DNA of 35,315 bases from Vicinamibacterales bacterium (GTDB taxonomy: Bacteria > Acidobacteriota > Vicinamibacteria > Vicinamibacterales > UBA8438): positions 1-35,315 of the forward strand of contig CALLXD010000007.1 in NCBI GenBank assembly GCA_937766455.1, given 5' to 3'. The notes beneath the pieces were generated by a model. The model was not told the origin of the DNA. It did not search any database and saw only the letters and a program-made list of their open reading frames with translations. A program made the translations under genes and the position numbers. Below are positions 12,704 to 19,875 of the stretch, piece by piece; position 1 is the first letter of the stretch, and every line of letters starts with the position of its first letter.

Positions 12704-14101
12704 CTATCCGGCTTTGATGGCGGCGATCAGATCGAGTACCGCCTTCTTTCCGTCAGCGAACAGCATGACCGTATTGTCTGCGGCGAAGAGCGGATTGGGG
12801 ATGCCCGCAAAGCCGGGAGACAAGCTCCGCTTGACCACCACAACCGTGCGCGATTTGTCGACATCCAGAATCGGCATCCCGGCGATTGGGCTGGACGGGT
12901 CGGTTCGTGCCACGGGATTGACGATGTCGTTGGCGCCGATGATGAGCGTGACGTCGGTTTGCTCGAACGACGGATTGATGTCGTCCATTTCCCGCAGCTT
13001 GTCGTAGTCAACATTGGCTTCCGCGAGTAGGACGTTCATGTGGCCGGGCATCCGACCGGCTACCGGATGGATGGCGAACTCCACCTCCGTGCCGTTCGAC
13101 TCCAAGAGGTTCGCCAGGTCGCGTACTTGATGCTGTGCCTGCGCAACGGCCATGCCATACCCGGGCACGATGACGACGCGTTTGGCGCCGTCGAACAGCA
13201 TCGCCACTTCTTCGGGCGACGTGCTCTTGACCCGACCAGCGTAGACTTCGTCCGCGCCTTGAATGGGGCCGCTGTCCGGCCCGATGGCGCCCAACAGCAC
13301 GTTCATCAGCGATCGGTTCATCGCTTTACACATGATCTGCGTCAGGATGAGCCCCGAGGCGCCGACCAGCGAGCCGGTGATGATCAGGATGTTGTTGTTC
13401 AGCACGAAACCGGTCGACGCCGCCGCGAGTCCCGAATACGAGTTGAGAAGAGCGATCGCCACCGGCATATCTGCGCCACCAATGGGAATTGTCAGCAGGA
13501 TGCCCAGCACCGACCCGACGACGACGAGCCACCCGTACGTGGTGAGTTGGCTGGGGTCCGCCACGACCCACGCTCCGAGACCGATCGCTCCCAGCGCGAG
13601 GAGGACATTCAGCACCTGCTGCGCTGGGAAGTGCACCGGGTTGTCCGGAAGCATCAGTCCTTGCAGCTTGTCGAAGGCCACCAGACTGCCCCAGAACGTC
13701 ACGGATCCGATAATCCCGGACACGACGGTGGCCACGGCGGTTTGCGTGCTCGGGTCGGCGGCGTCGGCGAGCACCGCCCCCGCGATGAGTGCCGAGGCGC
13801 CGCCGCCGAAGGCGTTGAGCACGGCCACCATTTGGGGCATAGCCGTCATCTGAATCTTGAGGGCCAGCGTGCCACCAATGGCGGAGCCCAATAGCACGCC
13901 GGCCACAATCAGCCCCAGGCCCTGTACGCCGGACCCAAAGACTTCCCGGTCGGCCAGCGTGGCGACCACGGCGAGCAGCATCCCCGTGGCACCGAGCAGA
14001 TTGCCGCGGACCGCCGTGCGTGGGTGGGTCAGGCCCTTGATGCCGAAGATGAAAAGGACCGACGCAACCAGATACGTGAGGTCGATGAAAACGGATATCA
14101 C
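12704..14101 (-). CDS. pntB: NAD(P) transhydrogenase beta subunit
   Basis: Membrane subunit of proton-translocating transhydrogenase, which uses proton motive force to drive hydride transfer from NADH to NADP and so supplies NADPH. The N-terminal half (domain II) has about nine membrane helices (LTYLVASVLFIFGIKGL, MPQMVAVLNAFGGGASALIA). The C-terminal domain III binds NADP: VIVPGYGMAVAQAQH, HPVAGRMPGHMNVLLAEA, IIGANDIVNP and KRSLSPGFAGIPNPLF are all standard. Length is 465 residues, full size. It begins with GTG 14101, 8 bases after the pntA2 stop. The split into three genes is common in non-enteric bacteria. Confidence 0.97.
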   Translation of the reverse strand: MISVFIDLTYLVASVLFIFGIKGLTHPRTAVRGNLLGATGMLLAVVATLADREVFGSGVQGLGLIVAGVLLGSAIGGTLALKIQMTAMPQMVAVLNAFGGGASALIAGAVLADAADPSTQTAVATVVSGIIGSVTFWGSLVAFDKLQGLMLPDNPVHFPAQQVLNVLLALGAIGLGAWVVADPSQLTTYGWLVVVGSVLGILLTIPIGGADMPVAIALLNSYSGLAAASTGFVLNNNILIITGSLVGASGLILTQIMCKAMNRSLMNVLLGAIGPDSGPIQGADEVYAGRVKSTSPEEVAMLFDGAKRVVIVPGYGMAVAQAQHQVRDLANLLESNGTEVEFAIHPVAGRMPGHMNVLLAEANVDYDKLREMDDINPSFEQTDVTLIIGANDIVNPVARTDPSSPIAGMPILDVDKSRTVVVVKRSLSPGFAGIPNPLFAADNTVMLFADGKKAVLDLIAAIKAG

Positions 14102-14109
14102 GGCGGGCC

Positions 14110-14388
14110 CTATTCCTTTTTCCTGAACATGGCCACCATGCGATGCGTGACGAGGAATCCGCCGACCACGTTGATAGAGGCGAACACCAAGGCGACGAAC
14201 CCAAGCATGGTGGGGATGGTGCCTTCGGCCGCGACGGAGAGCAGCGCGCCGATGATGGTGATGCCGGAGATGGCGTTGCTCCCCGACATGAGCGGCGTGT
14301 GGAGCAGCGGCGGCACCTTCGTGATGACCTCGACGCCCACGAAGACGGCGAGCATGAAAATGGTTAACAGTGGGAGAAAGGTGTCCAT
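14110..14388 (-). CDS. pntA2: NAD(P) transhydrogenase alpha subunit, membrane part
   Basis: Small 92-residue subunit carrying the alpha portion of membrane domain II. Three hydrophobic segments are visible (LLTIFMLAVFVGVEVI, AISGITIIGALLSVA, MLGFVALVFASINVVGGF), with the family motif PPLLHTPLMSGSNAISGI. It joins pntA1 and pntB to form the proton channel complex. It lies 28 bases after pntA1 and 8 before pntB, in the expected order. The symbol follows the three-gene naming (pntAB in other schemes). Confidence 0.95.
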   Translation of the reverse strand: MDTFLPLLTIFMLAVFVGVEVITKVPPLLHTPLMSGSNAISGITIIGALLSVAAEGTIPTMLGFVALVFASINVVGGFLVTHRMVAMFRKKE

Positions 14389-14416
14389 CGTCTCGTCAGT
14401 CCTCAGTCGTCAGGTC

Positions 14417-15571
14417 TCAGTCCGCTGCGAGCAGCTCGCGGACGCGCGGATGTAGCACTTCGCCATCGTGGGAGACCAACGTGCCTTGTGTGATTTCGTC
14501 GGAGAGATCGAGTTGGAGCATCCCATCGGACACAAGGTGTAGCAGGAGCGTGGACAGGTTCTTCGCGTACATCTGGCTGGCGTGATACGGCACGGTGGCC
14601 GGCAGGTTTGTGGGACCAACGATGGTCACGCCGTGCGCAACCACGGTCTCGTCCGGCCGCGACGGTTCGACGTTGCCGCCGCGTTCGGCGGCCAGGTCGA
14701 CGACCACCGAGCCCGCACTCATGCCCGCCACCATCTCGTCGGTGATCAGCACCGGCGCTGGGCGACCAGGAATCAGTGCCGTCGTAATCACGACGTCGCT
14801 CGCCGCCACCACCCGGCTCATCATCTCGCGCTGTCGGGTATAGAAGTCCTCATCCTGCGCCTTCGCGTAACCGCCCGCGTCTTCCGACGTATCCGTGTCC
14901 AGCGGCAGATCCACGAACGTGGCGCCGAGGCTCTCCACCTGTTCCTTCACCGCCGGTCGCACGTCGTAGGCCTCGACCTTGGCGCCGAGACGGCGCGCGC
15001 TGGCAATGGCCTGCAAGCCGGCCACGCCGGCGCCGACCACGAACACCCGGGCGGGGGTGACCGTGCCCGCCGCGGTCATCAACATGGGAAACATGCGGGG
15101 CAGGGCTTCGGCCGCCATTAGCACCGCTTTGTAGCCGGAGACGGTCGCCATCGAGGACAACGCATCCATACTTTGCGCCCGCGTGATTCGGGGAATGAGC
15201 TCCATCGAGAACGCCGTGACCCCGCGCTCGGCAAGGTCGCGCGCCGCGTGCGGCTCTCCGAGCGGTTCTGAGAAGCCGATGACGATCTGGCCGGTGCGGA
15301 GTCGATCGAGGTCCGGTCGGCCGTGCACCGGATTGGCCCCGAGGGCCCGGACCTGCAGGATGGTCTGCGCTTCAGCGAAGACCTGCGCCCGATCGGTCGC
15401 GATACGAGCGCCCTTCTCAATGTATGCGCTGTCTGGGAATCCAGCCGCGGTGCCCGCGCCCGTTTCGAGCAGGACGTCGAGTCCCGTCTTCGTGAGTGCT
15501 GGAACGGTCGCGGGGATGGTCGCGACGCGCCGTTCGCCTGGGAGAGTTTCTGTGGGGATGCCGACGATCAT
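14417..15571 (-). CDS. pntA1: NAD(P) transhydrogenase alpha subunit, NAD-binding part
   Basis: Soluble domain I of transhydrogenase, which binds NAD(H); it is homologous to alanine dehydrogenase. Seen: N-terminal GIPTETLPGERRVATIPATV, the mid-region GYKAVLMAAEALPRMFPMLM, Rossmann motif VVGAGVAGLQAIASARRLGA with EAYDVR, and DEDFYTRQREMMSRVVAASD. The frame extends to 15649, but MIVGIPTE at 15571 is the family start and gives 384 residues, the normal size. It is the first gene of the minus-strand run and is transcribed away from the cytochrome gene at 15792, so the promoter should lie between 15572 and 15700. Confidence 0.96.
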   Translation of the reverse strand: MIVGIPTETLPGERRVATIPATVPALTKTGLDVLLETGAGTAAGFPDSAYIEKGARIATDRAQVFAEAQTILQVRALGANPVHGRPDLDRLRTGQIVIGFSEPLGEPHAARDLAERGVTAFSMELIPRITRAQSMDALSSMATVSGYKAVLMAAEALPRMFPMLMTAAGTVTPARVFVVGAGVAGLQAIASARRLGAKVEAYDVRPAVKEQVESLGATFVDLPLDTDTSEDAGGYAKAQDEDFYTRQREMMSRVVAASDVVITTALIPGRPAPVLITDEMVAGMSAGSVVVDLAAERGGNVEPSRPDETVVAHGVTIVGPTNLPATVPYHASQMYAKNLSTLLLHLVSDGMLQLDLSDEITQGTLVSHDGEVLHPRVRELLAAD

Positions 15572-15679
15572 AAGAATTCGGAAAACTTGCCGTACGGAGT
15601 CAGGCGACAGCGGCGCCGGTGTTGGAAATTTCGCCCGATGGTACCACAAGCCGAGGAAGGCGCGGTGTGCGTCCGATAG

Positions 15680-15708
15680 TGGACAACGCGGGGGCCTGCA
15701 GGTACAAT
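15680..15708 (+). promoter_or_regulatory. Sigma-70-type promoter for the cytochrome c/copper protein gene
   Basis: TGGACA (15680-15685) and TACAAT (15703-15708) are separated by exactly 17 bases. Each hexamer differs from consensus at one position. A start near 15715 would give a leader of about 77 bases before the ATG at 15792, which has GGAGG at 15780-15784. It lies in the divergent spacer shared with pntA1. Confidence 0.6.
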
Positions 15709-15791
15709 GCCCACGCTAACGGATAGATCCGGGACAGGGTTGTTTGCCGTCCTGAGGAGCTTTTTTGTGGATAGTTTTTGGAGGTAACGGC

Positions 15792-17066
15792 ATGAAAAAC
15801 GTCACATGTGGTGCCCTGCTCTTGGCGTTCGCGGCGGTCGTCGTCGTGACGGTTCCGACATCGGCATCAGCGGCCGTGCCGGACAATCCGACGTTCCACA
15901 AGGACATCGAGCCGATTTTGCAGCGGTCGTGTCAGGTGTGCCACCGGCCCAATAATATGGCGCCGATGTCGTTGATGAATTACCAGGAGACGCGGCCCTG
16001 GGCGCGGTCGATCCGCACCAAAGTTGAGGCGCGCGAGATGCCCCCGTGGCACGTGGACCCCAAAGTGGGCGTGCAGTCCTTTAAGGACGACCGGTCACTG
16101 AGCGATGACGAAATCGCCACGATCGGCGTCTGGGTTGACGCGGGTGCTCCCCGCGGTAATGCGGCCGACGCGCCGCCACCAGCGGAATTTCAGGAGTTCG
16201 GCGCCTGGACCATTGAGCCAGATCTCATCGTGACCTCTCCGCCGCACACCGTGCCGGCCGAGGCGGGCGACTGGTGGGGCGACTACATTGTGCCCTCGGG
16301 GCTCGAGAGCGACCGATACATCCAGGCTATCCAGACGAAGGCTGGTGATCTCCGGGTCCTACATCACGCGTTGACCTACGCGGTGACGGACCCTGATGCG
16401 CCGCTGGCAGACAGCTCTGGCGATGCGTTTCTGAACGAATACGCGGTGGGCAAGAACGGCGATGTCTATCCCGAGGGTACGGGCCGGCTGATCGAAGCGG
16501 ATTCGCGGGTGCGATTCAGCTTTCACTACCACTCGGTGGGTGAGGAAGTCACCGATCAGACCGAGCTGGGCCTCGTGCTCTACCCTGAGGACTACGAGCC
16601 GGACCATATCCTGTACTCTCGGCAGCTCGGTGCGGCTGGCGAGCTCGACATTCCGGCCGGTCAGGTGACTCGTCACGACGGTTACCAGAAGATGTATCTG
16701 CCTGGGAAGCTCACGGCATTTCAGCCGCACATGCATTTCCTCGGCACGCGCCAGTGTCTCGAGATGATCTATCCCAACGGCTCGACGGAGATGGTCAATT
16801 GCGCCAACTTTGATTTCAATTGGCACATCGTTTACAACTACGAAGAAGATGCCACCCCGGTGTATCCGGCCGGGACGACCATGCACGTCATCAGCTACCA
16901 CGACAACACCGCGGGGAATCGTGGCAACCACGATGCGAAGAACTGGACCGGCGGTGGAAGCCGGACGGTCGACGAGATGGCGTTCTCCTGGCTCAGTTGG
17001 CACGATTTGACTGAAGAAGAGTATGCCGCCGAGATCGAAACTCGGAAGGCCGATGAAAACGACTGA
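15792..17066 (+). CDS. Secreted monoheme cytochrome c fused to a copper type II monooxygenase-like domain
   Basis: Exported protein of 424 residues with signal peptide MKNVTCGALLLAFAAVVVV to SASAA. A cytochrome c module follows with heme motif CQVCH at 47-51 and later MAPMS, a possible axial Met. The remainder resembles the copper type II, ascorbate-dependent monooxygenase fold of peptidylglycine hydroxylase: LHHALTY (His191-His192) corresponds to the first copper site, PHMHFLG (His313, His315) to the second, and a Met near 364 could be the Met ligand. An extra FHYH (245-247) is also present. Substrate is unknown. Such cytochrome-linked forms could take electrons from heme in place of ascorbate (inference). 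It has its own promoter and a strong terminator, so it is probably monocistronic. Confidence 0.85.
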   Translation: MKNVTCGALLLAFAAVVVVTVPTSASAAVPDNPTFHKDIEPILQRSCQVCHRPNNMAPMSLMNYQETRPWARSIRTKVEAREMPPWHVDPKVGVQSFKDDRSLSDDEIATIGVWVDAGAPRGNAADAPPPAEFQEFGAWTIEPDLIVTSPPHTVPAEAGDWWGDYIVPSGLESDRYIQAIQTKAGDLRVLHHALTYAVTDPDAPLADSSGDAFLNEYAVGKNGDVYPEGTGRLIEADSRVRFSFHYHSVGEEVTDQTELGLVLYPEDYEPDHILYSRQLGAAGELDIPAGQVTRHDGYQKMYLPGKLTAFQPHMHFLGTRQCLEMIYPNGSTEMVNCANFDFNWHIVYNYEEDATPVYPAGTTMHVISYHDNTAGNRGNHDAKNWTGGGSRTVDEMAFSWLSWHDLTEEEYAAEIETRKADEND

Positions 17067-17094
17067 GCTGTGACCGCTCGGTTGGTAGGACAGG

Positions 17095-17134
17095 CCCTCT
17101 GTGGGAGCCGGTATGGCTCCCACAGAGGGTTTTT
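17095..17134 (+). terminator. Strong rho-independent terminator
   Basis: A perfect 15-bp stem (17095-17109 with 17115-17129), 5-base loop GGTAT, then five T residues (17130-17134). It closes the cytochrome/copper protein transcript 28 bases after its stop and separates it from the gene at 17210. No A-run precedes it on the other side, so it acts on the plus strand only. Confidence 0.95.
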
Positions 17135-17209
17135 CGGTTAGGCCGATACGGGAATACCGCGGTTCGCCACGACGTGTGGTCCGCTGAGCAGGGGAAGCGG
17201 GAGGTGAGC

Positions 17210-18184
17210 ATGAGATCTGTCAATCGCCGGGTTCAGCAGACGACATTGGTTGGTGTGGTTGCGCTGTGTGCGCTGGGCTCCGCCGCGACGGTGGCGGCCC
17301 AGATCAATGCTCGCGATGTGCCCCTTGTCGCCCAGCCTCAGCAGCGCTTCCGTTCGGGGCAGGATATTCAGCCGATCTTTGAGGGCTGGAGCGCGAACGA
17401 TGACGGGGGCTATACGTTTCATTTCGGCTACCTGAACCGGAACTACGCCGAGCGGCCGAACGTGCCAATCGGGGAGGAGAACTTCTTTTCCCCAGGCGAA
17501 CCGGATCGCGGGCAGCCGGCCTATTTCTATCCGCGGACGCATCGCTATCAGTTCGAGGTGGTCGTGCCGGCCAGTTTTCCCCAGGACGGGGAACTGGTAT
17601 GGGAGGTGACGACCCACGGCAGCACCCAATACGCGTATGGTTGGCTGCAATCCGAGTGGGAGATCGACGTGAATACGATCACGTCGAACAACCGCACCTC
17701 GTTTGGCAGAGGGGTGGACCAACTCTATGGGAACGGTTGGCCGTCGGTGACCGTCAAGGCCAGCCATACGTCAGTCAGCGTGGGCCAGCCGGTCACGTTG
17801 ACGGCCATGATTACGGATGACGACCTCCCAGACCCCGTGGACGAGCCGGACCCGGACGCCCCGCCGCGGCGCCGCGACCCGACGCTGGTCGCGCCCGAGG
17901 GCTCGCCAGAGATCCCAGACAACATCCCCCAGTACACGAAACCGGCTCCCCCTCGAAATCACCTGTCCGTGCGGTGGCTGGTGTATCGGGGCCCTGCTGA
18001 CGCCACATTCGAGCCGAACGACTACAAGAAGTGGGAGGAGGGGATGGAGGGCGATGGCTGGACATCGGCGACGGTTGACTCGACGGTCACGTTCGACGAG
18101 CCCGGCACGTACACGGTGCGTGCGTTCGCCAGCGATGCCATGCTCATTACGCACGGCAACGTCACCATTACGGTGACCCAGTAG
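17210..18184 (+). CDS. Secreted protein of unknown function with an Ig/PKD-like C-terminus
   Basis: I do not recognise a named family. ATG 17210 follows GGGAGGTGAGC, so I prefer it to the longer frame from 17174. The 324-residue product begins with a signal peptide (QQTTLVGVVALCALGSAATV, cleavage near AAQ). The middle region is aromatic and beta-rich (WSANDDGGYTFHFGYLNRNY, YFYPRTHRYQFEVVVPASF, LVWEVTTHG). A second module begins VTVKASHTSVSVGQPVTLTA, is broken by an acidic/proline linker (DDDLPDPVDEPDPDAPPRRR) and ends FDEPGTYTVRAFASDA, like a PKD or bacterial Ig strand pattern. It is probably periplasmic or surface-located. It lies about 75 bases after the terminator, so it needs its own promoter. 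Confidence 0.8.
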   Translation: MRSVNRRVQQTTLVGVVALCALGSAATVAAQINARDVPLVAQPQQRFRSGQDIQPIFEGWSANDDGGYTFHFGYLNRNYAERPNVPIGEENFFSPGEPDRGQPAYFYPRTHRYQFEVVVPASFPQDGELVWEVTTHGSTQYAYGWLQSEWEIDVNTITSNNRTSFGRGVDQLYGNGWPSVTVKASHTSVSVGQPVTLTAMITDDDLPDPVDEPDPDAPPRRRDPTLVAPEGSPEIPDNIPQYTKPAPPRNHLSVRWLVYRGPADATFEPNDYKKWEEGMEGDGWTSATVDSTVTFDEPGTYTVRAFASDAMLITHGNVTITVTQ

Positions 18185-18273
18185 GTCGCGCCGGGCCCCC
18201 GGCGTTGAGAGACGTATCGAGTGCTTCCCCCGGTCCAATCCCGCGTCATCCACGGTCGGGTGTGCAGACGGCC

Positions 18274-19356
18274 ATGTCAGCCCCAGCGTTGACGATTCGA
18301 GCGTTGCAGACCCGTGCGGTGGCCGCGCCATTGGCTCGACCGCTGCGCACCGCGTCCGGGACGATCCCCGAGTCACCTCTCCTGCTGCTCGACGTCACAT
18401 CCGAGCAAGGCCCGGTCGGCCGCGCCTACATCTTTGCCTACACCACGTTGACGCTGCGCGCGTTGAAGTCCTTCCTTGACGATCTGGCCGAGGTGGTTGC
18501 CGGGCAGCCGGCTTATCCTGCGTCGATGTACGACCATCTGGTGGAACGATTCCGTCTCATGGGGCGCCAGGGACTGGTTGGAATGGCGCTGTCTGGCCTC
18601 GACATGGCGCTCTGGGACATGCAAGGCCGAGCTCAGAACCGACCAGTGGTCGAGCTCCTCGGTGGCCAGGCGACGCCGGTGCCTGCCTACGACAGTTTTG
18701 GGGTGGTCGATCCGGTGGCGGATGGCGACGCGCTACGGCGCAGCGTGGAGCAGGGCTTCCGTGCCGTCAAAATAAAAATCGGCGTGGGTGATCTGGCCTG
18801 GGATATCGCGAACGTCGCGGGGGTGCGCGACATCATCGGTCAAGACGTCCGGCTGATGGTGGACTACAACCAGTCGCTGACGGCCACCGAGGCCGTCCGC
18901 CGCATCGACGCGCTTGCGCGATTCGACTTGGCCTGGATCGAGGAGCCGGTACCCGCGGAGGACCTGGCTGGACACGCGCGGGTTCGAGCGGGTTCTCGTG
19001 TGCCGATCCAGACCGGCGAGAACTGGTGGTTTGGACACGACATGGCGCATGCGCTGGACGCCGGCGCGTGCGATTGCTGCATGCCGGACCTGATGAAGAT
19101 CGGCGGGGTGACCGGTTGGGTGCGCTCGATGGGGCAGGCCGAGGCCGCCTCGGTGCCGGTCTCGAGCCATCTGTTCATTGAAGCCAGTGCCCATGTGCTT
19201 CCGGTGACACCCGGGGCGCAGTATCTGGAGTACCTGGACCTGGCCGGTGCGGTGCTGTCCACGCCCTCGCTGCTTGTCGATGGCGCCGTCACGGCACAGG
19301 GACCTGGCCTGGGTATGGACTGGGACGAGGCGGCGGTGCGTCGCTACGCGTTCTAG
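18274..19356 (+). CDS. Enolase-superfamily racemase, mandelate racemase-like
   Basis: Predicted cytoplasmic Mg-dependent enzyme that abstracts the alpha-proton of a 2-hydroxy acid. With ATG 18274 it has 360 residues against 359 for Pseudomonas putida mandelate racemase. Every catalytic residue known in that enzyme appears two positions later: Lys166 and Lys168 (KIKIG), metal ligands Asp197 (DYNQ), Glu223 (WIEEP) and Glu249 (GENWW), the Asp272-His299 dyad (MPDLMKIGG, SSHLF) and Glu319. The frame extends up to 18205, but the family N-terminus begins at 18274. No Shine-Dalgarno is obvious. Related lactonizing or dehydratase enzymes share parts of this set, so the substrate is not proven. No mandelate pathway genes are adjacent. 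Confidence 0.88.
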   Translation: MSAPALTIRALQTRAVAAPLARPLRTASGTIPESPLLLLDVTSEQGPVGRAYIFAYTTLTLRALKSFLDDLAEVVAGQPAYPASMYDHLVERFRLMGRQGLVGMALSGLDMALWDMQGRAQNRPVVELLGGQATPVPAYDSFGVVDPVADGDALRRSVEQGFRAVKIKIGVGDLAWDIANVAGVRDIIGQDVRLMVDYNQSLTATEAVRRIDALARFDLAWIEEPVPAEDLAGHARVRAGSRVPIQTGENWWFGHDMAHALDAGACDCCMPDLMKIGGVTGWVRSMGQAEAASVPVSSHLFIEASAHVLPVTPGAQYLEYLDLAGAVLSTPSLLVDGAVTAQGPGLGMDWDEAAVRRYAF

Positions 19357-19414
19357 CGTCCCGTAACCGCGCGCCTCGCTACCGACGTCTGCAACGCATC
19401 ACGGTTCCAGGGGA

Positions 19415-19864
19415 CTAGCCCCGTTTGTTGCCCGGTGTGCGAGGCACCTCGGCCGAGCCTGAGGCCCGCGCCGCCAAAAATACCGCAATCAGCAGACTGG
19501 TAGCCCCGATCGGCGCCAGGACGATGCCGGGGCCCGGGTCACCGCCATACACGCGGAGGCCCCCGGCGAAGAACCCACCAGGGAGTAGCACGCTCGCGCC
19601 GATGAGGCACCACGAGGTCCGGAGCCGGCCCGGCGCGTCCAGACTCGGGAGGTGCGGAAGGGACAGCGCGAACGCGATGTGGACGAGTCCCAACAACGCC
19701 CCGTGCGCATGCGCCAGGGTCCACATGAGTCGTCGCGTCTCGTTCTGCACGTCGAGATAGAGGCCTGCCTTGAACCCGTGCAGCAGTTCCAACGCGAGAC
19801 CGAGCATCAGGAAGCCAAATAGCGACCACCAGCCAAGCCAGAGATGACGTCGGGTGTAGTTCAT
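19415..19864 (-). CDS. Small four-helix membrane protein paired with the octaheme cytochrome
   Basis: 149 residues from ATG 19864, which lies 11 bases after the octaheme cytochrome stop; upstream frame extension overlaps that gene and is not used. Four hydrophobic segments are visible at about 8-27, 48-68, 84-104 and 112-132. The second contains LAHAHGALLGLVHIAFAL, with three histidines, and the first ends ELLHGFK. These His residues could bind heme or a quinone site, which would make the protein a membrane anchor or quinol oxidase for the cytochrome. That role is inferred from placement. I do not recognise a named family. Confidence 0.75.
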   Translation of the reverse strand: MNYTRRHLWLGWWSLFGFLMLGLALELLHGFKAGLYLDVQNETRRLMWTLAHAHGALLGLVHIAFALSLPHLPSLDAPGRLRTSWCLIGASVLLPGGFFAGGLRVYGGDPGPGIVLAPIGATSLLIAVFLAARASGSAEVPRTPGNKRG

Positions 19865-19875
19865 GGCGGGCGTCG

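Noticed and set aside
13040..13894. 284-codon plus-strand frame opposite pntB
   Set aside because: His/Arg/Asp-rich low-complexity translation over a certain pntB gene.
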